Below the pieces are notes generated by a model that saw only the letters and a program-made list of their open reading frames with translations, was not told where the DNA came from and did no database searches. A program made the translations under genes and the position numbers. Shown here one piece after another: positions 42,719-50,585 of a DNA stretch of 64,000 nucleotides. Origin of the DNA: Maribacter_C sp947494565 (GTDB lineage Bacteria > Bacteroidota > Bacteroidia > Flavobacteriales > Flavobacteriaceae); NCBI RefSeq assembly GCF_047345415.1, contig NZ_JBLFEP010000002.1:806001-870000 (forward strand). Direction: 5' to 3'. Positions within the stretch are counted from its first letter, which is position 1, and each line of letters starts with the position of its first letter.

Positions 42719-44149
42719 ATGACCAACACCTCGCAATACAAATGGGTTGATTACGTCGTCTTTGGACTTTCGTTGTTTCTTGTGTTTTGCTTTATTTTCG
42801 AGTCCTTCATCGAGCTGCCGATATGGGTAGCGTGGATCGGGCGATGGCATCCTTTGATACTCCACTTTCCGATTGTGCTTTTACTGATCTGTGCATTTCT
42901 AGGGCTTACCGGACGAATGATTCCCAAAGTATTGCTCTCCTCTGCCGTTGTATTGACCCTGGTAACGACCATTTCAGGTTTTTTTCTCGGGAAGGAGATG
43001 GGGGAGAAGGGCGACCTCTTATTTTGGCATCAATGGTTAGGTGGCGCTTTAGGAATTTTGGCCGCACTTTGGTACGGTATGCAACGGACGAATTTGAACG
43101 GATCTATGGTATTCAAAGTACTTCAGGCAGTAGTGGTCGGCCTTGTTTTTGCTACGGGCCACTATGGGGGGATGGTAACGCACGGAGAGGATTTCCTAGC
43201 CCTTCCGGTGAAGAAAAGAGCGGAGAAGATTCCTGAGAATCCCTTTATTTATAAGGATGTCGTAGGTCGCATTCTAGATGACAAATGTGTCTCATGTCAT
43301 AATCCGAATAAAAAGAAAGGAGAATTGCTGATGACCTCCCTACAAGGCTTGCTAGCAGGTGGTGAGGTGGGTAATACCCTAATTCCGGGGCATCCTGAGG
43401 AAAGTGAATTGATACGCAGAATACATTTACCGCTCGAGGATGAAGAGCACATGCCTCCGGAAGGGAAACGTGCCCTGGATACCGATGAAATCCAGATTCT
43501 TGAACGATGGATTGCCCTGGGAGCATCCGATACCTTGCGTTTAGAACACCTTCAACCTTCAGAGCCCCTAGCGGAATACATAGAACAACTGATACAACCA
43601 GACCCCATGGAGCGCTGGACAGCACTACCCGTGGTGGCCGATAGTACCTTGCTTGGATTGAGCTCCGATTATGTGACTATCCGTCGTATTGCCGGGGGAA
43701 TCAATGCCTTAAGTATCAACGTGTACAAGTCTCCGATTTATGATACAAAACAATTGACAGATCTGGGCCCGATAGCCAAGAACATAATTCAAATGGATGT
43801 CAGTGGTTTGCCCCTCGCCCAAGAGGAGGTAAATCTGATTGCCTCCTGTTCTAATTTAGAATGGCTTGAGATCGACCAGACGCCGTTAACGGATGTTGAG
43901 GTGGATACCCTAAAGGTACTTTCAAGGCTGCGTACACTTAAAATTTACAGCACGGCAATTAGTGATGAGAGCATTCCCGTTTTTGAGCGAATGGGCGAAC
44001 TTCAGAAATTGTACCTATGGCATACGGAGGTGTCGTCTGAAAAACTCCTCGATTTTCAAAAGAGAAACCCGAACCTTCAAATTGAAACAGGGATTGATCC
44101 TGAAGTGCAAGCTTCATTTCAAACATCCGATTCCATTCCAAAAAACTGA
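42719..44149 (+). CDS. Membrane cytochrome with C-terminal LRR-like domain
   Basis: The 476-residue protein starts at MTNTSQYKWVDYVVFGLSLF. Five hydrophobic segments (about 10-30, 42-65, 70-95, 105-125, 135-155) resemble a DUF2231-type membrane domain. A heme site CVSCH lies in LDDKCVSCHNPNKKKGELLM (PSCyt1-type), and HMPPEGKRALDTDEIQILERW follows. From about 365 an LRR-like solenoid appears (LEWLEIDQTPLTDVEVDTLK, LRTLKIYSTAISDESIPVFE). It is the third partner of the DUF1549/DUF1501 pair and probably anchors an electron-transfer complex. Confidence 0.9.
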   Translation: MTNTSQYKWVDYVVFGLSLFLVFCFIFESFIELPIWVAWIGRWHPLILHFPIVLLLICAFLGLTGRMIPKVLLSSAVVLTLVTTISGFFLGKEMGEKGDLLFWHQWLGGALGILAALWYGMQRTNLNGSMVFKVLQAVVVGLVFATGHYGGMVTHGEDFLALPVKKRAEKIPENPFIYKDVVGRILDDKCVSCHNPNKKKGELLMTSLQGLLAGGEVGNTLIPGHPEESELIRRIHLPLEDEEHMPPEGKRALDTDEIQILERWIALGASDTLRLEHLQPSEPLAEYIEQLIQPDPMERWTALPVVADSTLLGLSSDYVTIRRIAGGINALSINVYKSPIYDTKQLTDLGPIAKNIIQMDVSGLPLAQEEVNLIASCSNLEWLEIDQTPLTDVEVDTLKVLSRLRTLKIYSTAISDESIPVFERMGELQKLYLWHTEVSSEKLLDFQKRNPNLQIETGIDPEVQASFQTSDSIPKN

Positions 44150-44180
44150 ACTATATTTAGATACCAAATAAGAGAACCCA

Positions 44181-44957
44181 ATGAAATTCGATTTAACAGG
44201 CAAGACAGCTATTGTCACCGGGGGTGGCAGTGGAATAGGAAAGGCGATAGCCAAGGCGCTGGCCGGCAATGGTGCCGTGGTCCATATTTTTGATCTAAAG
44301 GAAGAAGAGGCCCAGGAGGTAGTCACTGAGATAAAGGAGGTGGGAGACGATGCCCATGCCCATGCCTGCAATGTGGCTAATGAAGATCAGGTAATGGAAA
44401 CGGTCAATTCGATTGGACAAAAAAGTGCGATCGATATTTTGGTGAACAATGCTGGAATAGCCCATATCGGAAATGTGGAAAACACCTCGGGAGCCGATAT
44501 GGATAAGGTCTATCAGGTCAATGTGAAAGGGGTGTACCACTGTATCAAAGCAGTTATTCCCTATATGAAAGAAAAAGGAGGGTCGATTGTCAATATGGCT
44601 TCCATCGGAGCGACCGTCGGTATACGGGATCGATTTGCTTATTGTATGTCAAAAGGAGCTGTCTTGACCATGACCTATTCGGTCGCAAAAGATTATTTGG
44701 GAGATAACATTCGCTGCAATAGCATTTCACCCGGAAGGGTACATACCCCTTTTGTAGATGGCTACTTGAAGAACAACTTTCCCGGAGAGGAAGAAAAAAT
44801 GTTTGAAAAGCTCTCTAAGACGCAGCCTATTGGGCGTATGGGTACCCCTGGGGAAATTGCCGATCTGGCCTTATATCTTTGTTCCGACGAGGCGTCTTTC
44901 GCGACGGGAACGGATTATCCAATTGATGGCGGCTTCATCAAACTAAATGGAAATTAA
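44181..44957 (+). CDS. SDR-family oxidoreductase, likely sugar-acid dehydrogenase
   Basis: The 258-residue classical SDR has the cofactor motif TGGGSGIG (about 14-21), the NNAG motif and the catalytic YCMSK (YxxxK), plus NMASIG with the serine. The C-terminal GTPGEIADLALYLCSDEASF is typical. It is closest in feel to 2-keto-3-deoxy-L-fuconate dehydrogenases. The FAH-family hydrolase 24 bp downstream supports a step in L-fucose or L-rhamnose acid degradation. The substrate assignment is an inference. Confidence 0.92.
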   Translation: MKFDLTGKTAIVTGGGSGIGKAIAKALAGNGAVVHIFDLKEEEAQEVVTEIKEVGDDAHAHACNVANEDQVMETVNSIGQKSAIDILVNNAGIAHIGNVENTSGADMDKVYQVNVKGVYHCIKAVIPYMKEKGGSIVNMASIGATVGIRDRFAYCMSKGAVLTMTYSVAKDYLGDNIRCNSISPGRVHTPFVDGYLKNNFPGEEEKMFEKLSKTQPIGRMGTPGEIADLALYLCSDEASFATGTDYPIDGGFIKLNGN

Positions 44958-44981
44958 CAGGCATAACGATAAACGAAGGAT

Positions 44982-45836
44982 ATGAAACTAATACGATTTG
45001 GAACAAAAGGAAATGAACGACCTGGGGTGCAATTGGCAGACGGTACACGATTGGATGTATCCGCTTTCGATCAGGATTATGATGAAGCTTTTTTTGGTGG
45101 TGATGGCCTTTCAAGGTTGACCACTTGGCTGGCTGCAAATGGGGAGAACTGCCCAAAGGTCTCTGCGGATACCCGTTTGGGCGCGCCGCTGTGCCGACCT
45201 TCAAAGATTGTCTGTATCGGACTGAACTATGCAAAACACGCCCAAGAGGCGGGAATGCAAATTCCGAAAGAGCCAGTGCTTTTTTTTAAGGCAACCTCGG
45301 CCATAGTAGGTCCGAATGACGATGTGATCATTCCCAAAGGAAGTGAAAAAACCGATTGGGAAGTAGAACTTGCTGTGGTGATTGGCAAAAAGGCATCCTA
45401 TGTGTCGGAAGAGGAAGCTATGGGTCATGTTGCGGGGTACGTACTCCATAATGATTATAGTGAACGAGCTTGGCAAATTGAGCGCGAAGGACAGTGGTGT
45501 AAAGGAAAAGGCTGTGATACGTATGCACCCTTAGGTCCTTTTATCGCAACGGCCGACGAAATCGAGGATCCACATGATCTAAATCTTTGGCTAAACGTCA
45601 ACGGGGAGCAGTTGCAAAACAGCAATACCTCCGATTTTGTATTCAATATTCCCGAATCGATCAGCTATATCAGTCAATTTATGACACTTTTACCCGGGGA
45701 CGTTATTTCGACCGGAACACCATTCGGTGTCGGTTTGGGCTTCGATCCGCCACGGTATTTAAAGGCCGGGGACGTGGTTGAATTAGGGATTGACGGTTTG
45801 GGTAGTTCGCGTCAAGTAGCGAAGGCCTACCGATGA
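44982..45836 (+). CDS. Fumarylacetoacetate-hydrolase-family protein
   Basis: The 284-residue protein has the FAH fold with KIVCIGLNYAKHAQEAG (about 72-88), KATSAIVGPNDDVIIP, DWEVELAVVIGKKASYVSEE and the metal/substrate strings GYVLHNDYSERAWQ and GKGCDTYAPLGPF. GDVISTGTPFGVGLGFDPP closes it. Family members split 2,4-diketo-3-deoxy sugar acids or isomerise related ketoacids. Pairing with the SDR points to the L-fuconate/L-rhamnonate route. Database names such as ureidoglycolate lyase would be less likely here. Confidence 0.92.
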   Translation: MKLIRFGTKGNERPGVQLADGTRLDVSAFDQDYDEAFFGGDGLSRLTTWLAANGENCPKVSADTRLGAPLCRPSKIVCIGLNYAKHAQEAGMQIPKEPVLFFKATSAIVGPNDDVIIPKGSEKTDWEVELAVVIGKKASYVSEEEAMGHVAGYVLHNDYSERAWQIEREGQWCKGKGCDTYAPLGPFIATADEIEDPHDLNLWLNVNGEQLQNSNTSDFVFNIPESISYISQFMTLLPGDVISTGTPFGVGLGFDPPRYLKAGDVVELGIDGLGSSRQVAKAYR

Positions 45837-45931
45837 GATGTAAGGGTAAGCTATTTTTGAACGATTTTACACAGACAAAATCTATATTTTTAGTAACTTC
45901 GCCGCTCATTTGAAACAAAATGTTTTGAATT

Positions 45932-46005
45932 GGTCGCGTAGCTCAGCTGGATAGAGCATCTGCCTTCTAAGCAGACGGTCACAGGTTCGAATCCTGTCGC
46001 GATCA
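45932..46005 (+). tRNA. tRNA-Arg (anticodon TCT)
   Basis: The cloverleaf is complete. The acceptor pairs GGTCGCG with CGCGATC (one G-T pair) and ends with an A discriminator. The D arm is GCTCAGCTGGATAGAGC, the anticodon arm TCTGC-CTTCTAA-GCAGA has anticodon TCT, and the T arm is ACAGG-TTCGAAT-CCTGT. CCA is not encoded. Confidence 0.97.
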
Positions 46006-46180
46006 CTTAAAGCAGAAAGACCATCCACCCTTCCGTGGATGGTTTTTATTTTATGGAAGGATGCAAGGCATCGAGCCTTGCACTCCTGGAGTAAATTAAA
46101 AATAAACGCGTGAGCGATGGTACTTTCTATTTTCAGGCGGGAGGGCGAAGGAAAACCGAAGTGAATCCTGTCGCGATCAC
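45989..46180. repeat. Direct duplication of the tRNA-Arg 3' end
   Basis: GAATCCTGTCGCGATCAC occurs at 45989-46006 (inside the tRNA) and again, 174 bp on, at 46163-46180. It looks like a pair of attachment-site copies around a short remnant. The 156 bp between them hold a terminator and a GCAAGGC/GCCTTGC hairpin but no gene. Confidence 0.85.
46021..46047 (+). terminator. Rho-independent terminator after tRNA-Arg
   Basis: CCATCCAC (46021-46028) pairs with GTGGATGG (46035-46042), with a six-base loop and T-run, 15 bp after the tRNA. Confidence 0.88.
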
Positions 46181-46352
46181 AGTTAAATAAGGTCTCAGAA
46201 GACTTCAACCTCTGAGGCTTTTTTATTTGAAAGCACCTGAAAACGTTTCATGTTTTGACATGGACTGATGCAATGGAAGTCCATTTCCATTGAATTATTC
46301 TGCCGATTTGTACGAGTAGTTGTATTTTTAATAGCTAACGATTCCGGACAAA

Positions 46353-47165
46353 ATGATCGCAAATCATAAATACTATCATTGGTACTATTCAATAAAGAAT
46401 AACCACCTTCTGTTTAACCTAGGAACCGCGGCGTTTGTTTGGAGCTTTTTATTCATTGCCAAGCCTTTTGGAATAGGCGATACCAATCTGTCATTGGCCT
46501 TATGGTGTGGCTATCTTTTAGTATTTGCCCTGACATGGGTCTTCATAAGCTATTCAACGGATTTCTTCACTCGGATCTTTGCGGATACCAAGGCAGAAAA
46601 GAAAGAAAAAATTAGTCTGTTTGGTTTTGTTATCAAAAATTTTCTCTTGGTACATTCCATTTTGATCATACGACTTGCGTTTTGCAACTGGTCTTGTATT
46701 GATCTACTGGAATACTTGGAAATTTGGCTTGCTACCATTGTTCTTATTGGATTGAGTTATTTCATCTATACGTTTCATGCCAAATACTGCTACTTTAAAA
46801 CTATGGTCGGCAAAAATTTTGACGAGGAATTGGTAGTACTAAACCCAACGGGGAAATATCCATTTAAACAGTATCCGGAGAAAATCGTTTATTTTAAGTC
46901 TGAAGACAATTACGTAAGGATAGTGTACTTGGACGAAAAGGAATGTTTAAAGTCAGCGTTAATACGATTAACCTTAGTGTCGGTTGAAGGCCAATTAGGG
47001 TCTTTTAGTCAATTTACTCGTATTCATCGATCTTATATTGTGAACTTAAATTTTTTAAAACACAACATCGTAAACGAGTTCGTGGAAGTGCTAACCGGTT
47101 CGGACTCTTTACAATTACCTGTTTCCAGAACGTATAAAAAAGCCTTGGTTGAGAAAATAGCCTAG
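46353..47165 (+). CDS. LytTR-family membrane-bound regulator
   Basis: The 270-residue protein has four hydrophobic segments in its first half (about 18-40, 48-70, 90-115, 120-145). The C-terminal LytTR DNA-binding domain follows from about residue 165: IVYFKSEDNYVRIVYLDEKE, then FTRIHRSYIVNLNFLKHN and LPVSRTYKKALVEKI. This is a one-component layout without receiver domain, so it may sense a membrane signal directly. The gene-free stretch before it (46181-46352) shows only a weak CTCAGA/TCTGAG hairpin. Confidence 0.9.
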   Translation: MIANHKYYHWYYSIKNNHLLFNLGTAAFVWSFLFIAKPFGIGDTNLSLALWCGYLLVFALTWVFISYSTDFFTRIFADTKAEKKEKISLFGFVIKNFLLVHSILIIRLAFCNWSCIDLLEYLEIWLATIVLIGLSYFIYTFHAKYCYFKTMVGKNFDEELVVLNPTGKYPFKQYPEKIVYFKSEDNYVRIVYLDEKECLKSALIRLTLVSVEGQLGSFSQFTRIHRSYIVNLNFLKHNIVNEFVEVLTGSDSLQLPVSRTYKKALVEKIA

Positions 47166-47295
47166 GTCGTTCGCCACTAATAAGGCCCCACTTACCACAA
47201 TTTGCTTTTCCCGATTCGTTCAGTGTTTTATATGATGTAGTATTGAAAAGTGGAATTTGATTTTCCTCACATTTTCAATAAAATACTGTGAAGAC

Positions 47296-47940
47296 ATGCG
47301 AACTTCAAACCGAAATTATACTATCGAATATAGTGGTGCGATTGCTGGGATCCTATCTATTGTGCTCTATATTGCTTCAGCGGCCTTTTCATTCTTGCCC
47401 GATGCAGTAAGCAGGCTATTTGCATTTGCATTCCCATTGCTATGGATCATCTCTTTTATGGGCCTTTATAGGTTTCTGTCTGAAGACTATTTGGGTGCCT
47501 CCTTGCAAACTGCTTTTTTGTTCGGAGTCATAGGTGGTGCTATAGCATGCACATTTTTAGTGATTCAACAAGGCAATTTGGTGTGGTATGAACAAGTAAT
47601 GCAGGGTACTTTATCCGAAGAGGCAAAGCAGTTGAATAAAGCCATACTATTAGGGGTTGACAAAGTTCAGACGTATATGGATATCGTATTTGATATATTT
47701 ATCAGCATCGCTTGGATTTTATTCGGTCTAAATATTGCCCGGAGTCCAAGCTTTAGTCCTATTCTCGGATATCTTGGAAGCCTAATTGCTTTAGGGCTGC
47801 TGGTATTTAATCTGTATACGTTTCCGTTTCCGCCGGCAGATTCCGGTCTATTGGATCTTGGCCCTTTCTTAGGCTTATGGGCATTGGTATTTTACGTGTT
47901 ATTTTTTCTCAAAGTAAAAGCGAAGCGGCAGCATCAATAA
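47296..47940 (+). CDS. DUF4386-like multi-TM membrane protein
   Basis: The 214-residue protein starts at MRTSNRNYTIEYSGAIAGIL. Six hydrophobic segments are present (about 12-30, 40-58, 70-95, 125-145, 150-170, 180-202). Loop strings IQQGNLVWYEQVMQGTLSE and SPILGYLGSLIALGLLVFNL fit DUF4386-type proteins of unknown role. The last 95 codons and the 89 bp after the gene are duplicated 1133 bp downstream. It follows the LytTR regulator and may be its target or partner (position only). Confidence 0.82.
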   Translation: MRTSNRNYTIEYSGAIAGILSIVLYIASAAFSFLPDAVSRLFAFAFPLLWIISFMGLYRFLSEDYLGASLQTAFLFGVIGGAIACTFLVIQQGNLVWYEQVMQGTLSEEAKQLNKAILLGVDKVQTYMDIVFDIFISIAWILFGLNIARSPSFSPILGYLGSLIALGLLVFNLYTFPFPPADSGLLDLGPFLGLWALVFYVLFFLKVKAKRQHQ

Positions 47941-48029
47941 TTAGCTGTATTAATGACGTTTCTAAAATAACTAAACCTATCCTTCAACTTTAGACCAAGT
48001 TCAGTTCACTATTAATTGAAGCGTTACAC
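47653..48029 (+). repeat. 377-bp direct repeat, copy 1
   Basis: This stretch, the 3' end of the membrane gene plus downstream DNA, matches 48786-49162 with a constant offset of 1133 bp. There are no length changes and only scattered substitutions. Confidence 0.93.
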
Positions 48030-48202
48030 AAGGGATAGAACGGTTTAATGAAAAGACTTCATTAAGCTCTACCAAACATGGCGCCGAACGAGATTTTGAA
48101 TCAAATATGGAAAATCTAGCTTTTCCAAATCAGAAAATAAACTAAATTGTACAAAACTTACCATAGCTAATTCCATTTCAGGGGTACTTACAAATTGCGG
48201 GT

Positions 48203-48724
48203 ATGCGAATGTTAATAGTAACTATTCTTTTGATGATGCAATCAGAAATCAATATGTATATAGGAAAAAATATTGATTCAATTGATGGAACTGTATTGGT
48301 AAATGAAGTGGATATTCCCAATAGCAAAACATATCAATGGGATGCCAAGAAAGAATTTCTTGGCATCCCATTGGATTTTGTAGTTATACGAACGGACAGT
48401 TCTAATATTATTACAAATATCATATTTAGTTTTGAAGAAGGATTTGATCAGAATCTTTATCAGTTGATGGTCGCAAAATATGGTGATCCAACTACAATGT
48501 TTAAAATGGAAATTATAGAAGCTGGCAAACCCATAGAGCACGAGCATTTTTTAAGTACCAGAAAAAGAGGAATAGCCAAGCCCTGTAGTTTTGGAGAAAA
48601 CCCTCTGTACATAGGTTGGGACAAAACCAGCTACAAAATTGAAGTGGAAATTGGGGTCGACAGTAATCGGACTCGAACTCGAATCGTTTTTGGTAGTCAA
48701 AACTATATTTTAAAACAGTTGTGA
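48203..48724 (+). CDS. Hypothetical protein between the direct repeats
   Basis: The 173-residue protein has an N-terminal hydrophobic stretch (MRMLIVTILLMMQSEI) that may be a weak signal, then a soluble mixed domain (VVIRTDSSNIITNIIFSFEE, YQLMVAKYGDPTTMFKMEII). The middle pattern resembles small SH3-like or immunity-type domains but matches no family I can name. An 18-bp perfect inverted repeat with a 3-nt loop (48335-48373) lies inside the coding region. The gene sits in the 756 bp between the two repeat copies, so it may have arrived with the rearrangement. The flanking spacer 47941-48202 is otherwise empty. Confidence 0.65.
   Translation: MRMLIVTILLMMQSEINMYIGKNIDSIDGTVLVNEVDIPNSKTYQWDAKKEFLGIPLDFVVIRTDSSNIITNIIFSFEEGFDQNLYQLMVAKYGDPTTMFKMEIIEAGKPIEHEHFLSTRKRGIAKPCSFGENPLYIGWDKTSYKIEVEIGVDSNRTRTRIVFGSQNYILKQL
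48335..48373. repeat. 18-bp perfect inverted repeat inside a coding region
   Basis: The stem 48335-48352 pairs with 48356-48373 around a GAA loop; the stem core is ATGCCAAGAAA. It translates in frame as WDAKKEFLGIP. The antisense strand encodes nearly the same peptide because of the symmetry. Confidence 0.93.
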
Positions 48725-48785
48725 CATTTTATCTATATAATATTTACCCGAAGGGTCAAAACACTTTAACGGAACCGTATTTGCT

Positions 48786-49073
48786 GGGGTTGACAAAGTT
48801 CAGATTTATATGGATATCGTCTTTGATATATTTATCAGCATCGCTTGGATTTTATTCGGTCTAAATATTGCGCGGAGTCCGAGCTTTAGTCGTATTCTTG
48901 GATATCTTGGAAGCCTAATTGCTTTAGGGCTGCTGGTATTTAATCTGTATACGTTTCCGTTTCCACCGTCAGATTCCGGTCTATTGGATCTTGGCCCTTT
49001 CTTAGGCTTATGGGCATTGGTATTTTACGTGTTATTTTTTTTCAAAGTAAAAGCGAAGCGGCAGCATCAATAA
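48786..49073 (+). pseudogene. Truncated duplicate of the DUF4386-like gene
   Basis: The reading frame from 48786 to the stop at 49073 encodes the C-terminal 95 residues of the gene at 47296, with a few substitutions (for example SFSPIL to SFSRIL, PPADSG to PPSDSG, LFFLK to LFFFK). A start could be at ATG 48810, giving 87 residues and three membrane helices. The N-terminal half is absent, so this is most likely a non-functional fragment. The matching region continues to 49162 (repeat copy 2). Confidence 0.85.
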
Positions 49074-49162
49074 TTAGCTGCTTTAAAGACCTTTCTAAAA
49101 TAACTAAACCTATCCTTCAACTTTAGACCAAGTTCAGTTCACTATTAATTGAAGCGTTACAC

Positions 49163-49614
49163 GAAACTGATTTGGAAAGTTTAAGACAAGATTTAGGTCG
49201 AGGACTTTGATTTACCTGCAAAAAGACAGGCTTTGGTAAACTCAGAGGCTTGTGGCATGAAGCTTCATTTCGTTCGCTTTTGTTTTATACGATAAATTTA
49301 TGGTAAGCAAACCTGTCCCGTAATAGGTTTATTAACGAAACTTCTAAAAAAGGCCAAGAAAGGTACGCTCTTAGCTATGGTCCGCTGATCTGGAAAAAGG
49401 GGGCCGTAAAACGGCGGTTTTATAAGACAGCACTTTTCTTCGAAAAGTTAACAACTAATTTTCCTCTTTGGTATTTGTAATAGCCTTGACAAATTCATTT
49501 TTCTTCAATCATGTCAAATATTTTTGGTGTGCGAGGCAGCGTATTTATATGGAAATGCATTATAGTATATAGTGAGATGAAAATTAGTCAAAATAGAAAT
49601 CAAAAAAATTAAAG
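49163..49614. other. Gene-free spacer
   Basis: This stretch of about 450 bp has no open frame of note. A GGGCCGTAAAACGGC imperfect hairpin lies near 49403-49417 and a CTTTTCTTCGAAAAG inverted repeat near 49433-49447. The promoter of the small secreted gene at 49615 is expected in the AT-rich end. Nothing else is seen. Confidence 0.55.
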
Positions 49615-50007
49615 ATGAAAAAGAAAGCACAATGCTTAGTATTGTTTTTAGCCCTATTTCTTATTCCCCTATTTGGAATTAGCAATGGCCCTATCAACCC
49701 TCCTAAGAATGAAAGTGCGGTTGTTCATGTGTATCGACCGTCTAAATTCGCTGGCTTTGGTTGGGTATTCAATCTTCGAGCCAACGGTGAAAAAGTAGCA
49801 AGGGTGAAAAATGGGAAACACTTAACCCTAAATTTTGATCCAGGAATGACCAAATTCAGTATTAAAAACCGTACAGTTGAGCTGAATCTAGAAGCAGGTA
49901 AAAGCTATTACTTAAGAACTTACCTTATACGGGATGGTTTCGTCGGAAATGTTGAGCTGATAGAGGTTACTGAATCTTTCGCAAAAACCGAACTGAAACT
50001 AGAATAG
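49615..50007 (+). CDS. Small secreted DUF2846-like protein
   Basis: The 130-residue protein has a signal peptide (QCLVLFLALFLIPLFGISNG). The mature part fits DUF2846: VVHVYRPSKFAGFGWVFNL, then VARVKNGKHLTLNF and LNLEAGKSYYLRTYLIRDG. The DUF2846 fold is small and beta-rich, and its role is unknown. The same domain, about half identical, is fused to the C-terminus of the anti-sigma-like protein at 50582. The ECF sigma gene lies 53 bp downstream, so the three form one likely module. Confidence 0.82.
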   Translation: MKKKAQCLVLFLALFLIPLFGISNGPINPPKNESAVVHVYRPSKFAGFGWVFNLRANGEKVARVKNGKHLTLNFDPGMTKFSIKNRTVELNLEAGKSYYLRTYLIRDGFVGNVELIEVTESFAKTELKLE

Positions 50008-50060
50008 GTAGTATTCGACAGTGTTTATTCCTTTAATAATTGATCATAATCTGAGTTCTT

Positions 50061-50585
50061 TTGATTAGCGAAAAGATTGTATTAGCATGTAGGAGCGGTA
50101 ATAGAAGTGCACAAAAAACACTCTATAAAACCCTTGCGCAAAAAATGTTCATGCATTGTTATCGCTATGTTAAGCAGAAAGAGGATGCCGAAGAGATCCT
50201 ATCCGAAGGTTTCATTAAAGTCTTTGCAAACCTCTCAACAGTTGAATACCGTGACGCAAAAAACTTTGAAGGGTGGGTAAAACGAATTATGGTTAATGAA
50301 AGCTTAATGTTTTTACGAAAACAAAAAGTCCAGTTTTCCGATCAAGAGCGTACTTCTCAAATTGAAATTGTTCAGTCTTGGGATGATGATTTGATAGTAG
50401 AAGACATTTATAGATTGATTCGATCTTTACCAATTGGTTATAGAACAGTTTTTAATTTGAGTGTTATAGAAGGATATTCTCATAAGGAGATTGCCCAGAA
50501 ATTGAGTATCACGGAAAGTACTTCAAGATCTCAATTGAGTAAGGCTAGAAAAAAGTTGCAGGAATTTATGGCAAAAAGGAAATGA
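50061..50585 (+). CDS. ECF-type RNA polymerase sigma factor
   Basis: The 174-residue protein starts from TTG at 50061, the only codon that gives the full region 2 (LACRSGNRSAQKTLYKTLAQ). Region 2 continues with MHCYRYVKQKEDAEEILSEG and NFEGWVKRIMVNESLMFLRK. Region 4 is YRTVFNLSVIEGYSHKEIAQ, then LSITESTSRSQLSKARKKL. The gene overlaps its downstream partner (ATGA at 50582-50585), so translation is coupled. The adjacent secreted protein suggests it responds to an envelope signal. Confidence 0.93.
   Translation: MISEKIVLACRSGNRSAQKTLYKTLAQKMFMHCYRYVKQKEDAEEILSEGFIKVFANLSTVEYRDAKNFEGWVKRIMVNESLMFLRKQKVQFSDQERTSQIEIVQSWDDDLIVEDIYRLIRSLPIGYRTVFNLSVIEGYSHKEIAQKLSITESTSRSQLSKARKKLQEFMAKRK

Noticed and set aside
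45906..46208. Reading frame on the - strand across the tRNA-Arg gene, containing DRIRTCDRLLRR
   Set aside because: It is the well-known false translation of tRNA antisense DNA; the real feature is the tRNA and its duplicated 3' end.
48278..48547. - strand frame encoding a peptide almost equal to the sense WDAKK..FLGIP
   Set aside because: The similarity is produced by the perfect hairpin at 48335-48373, not by a second gene.
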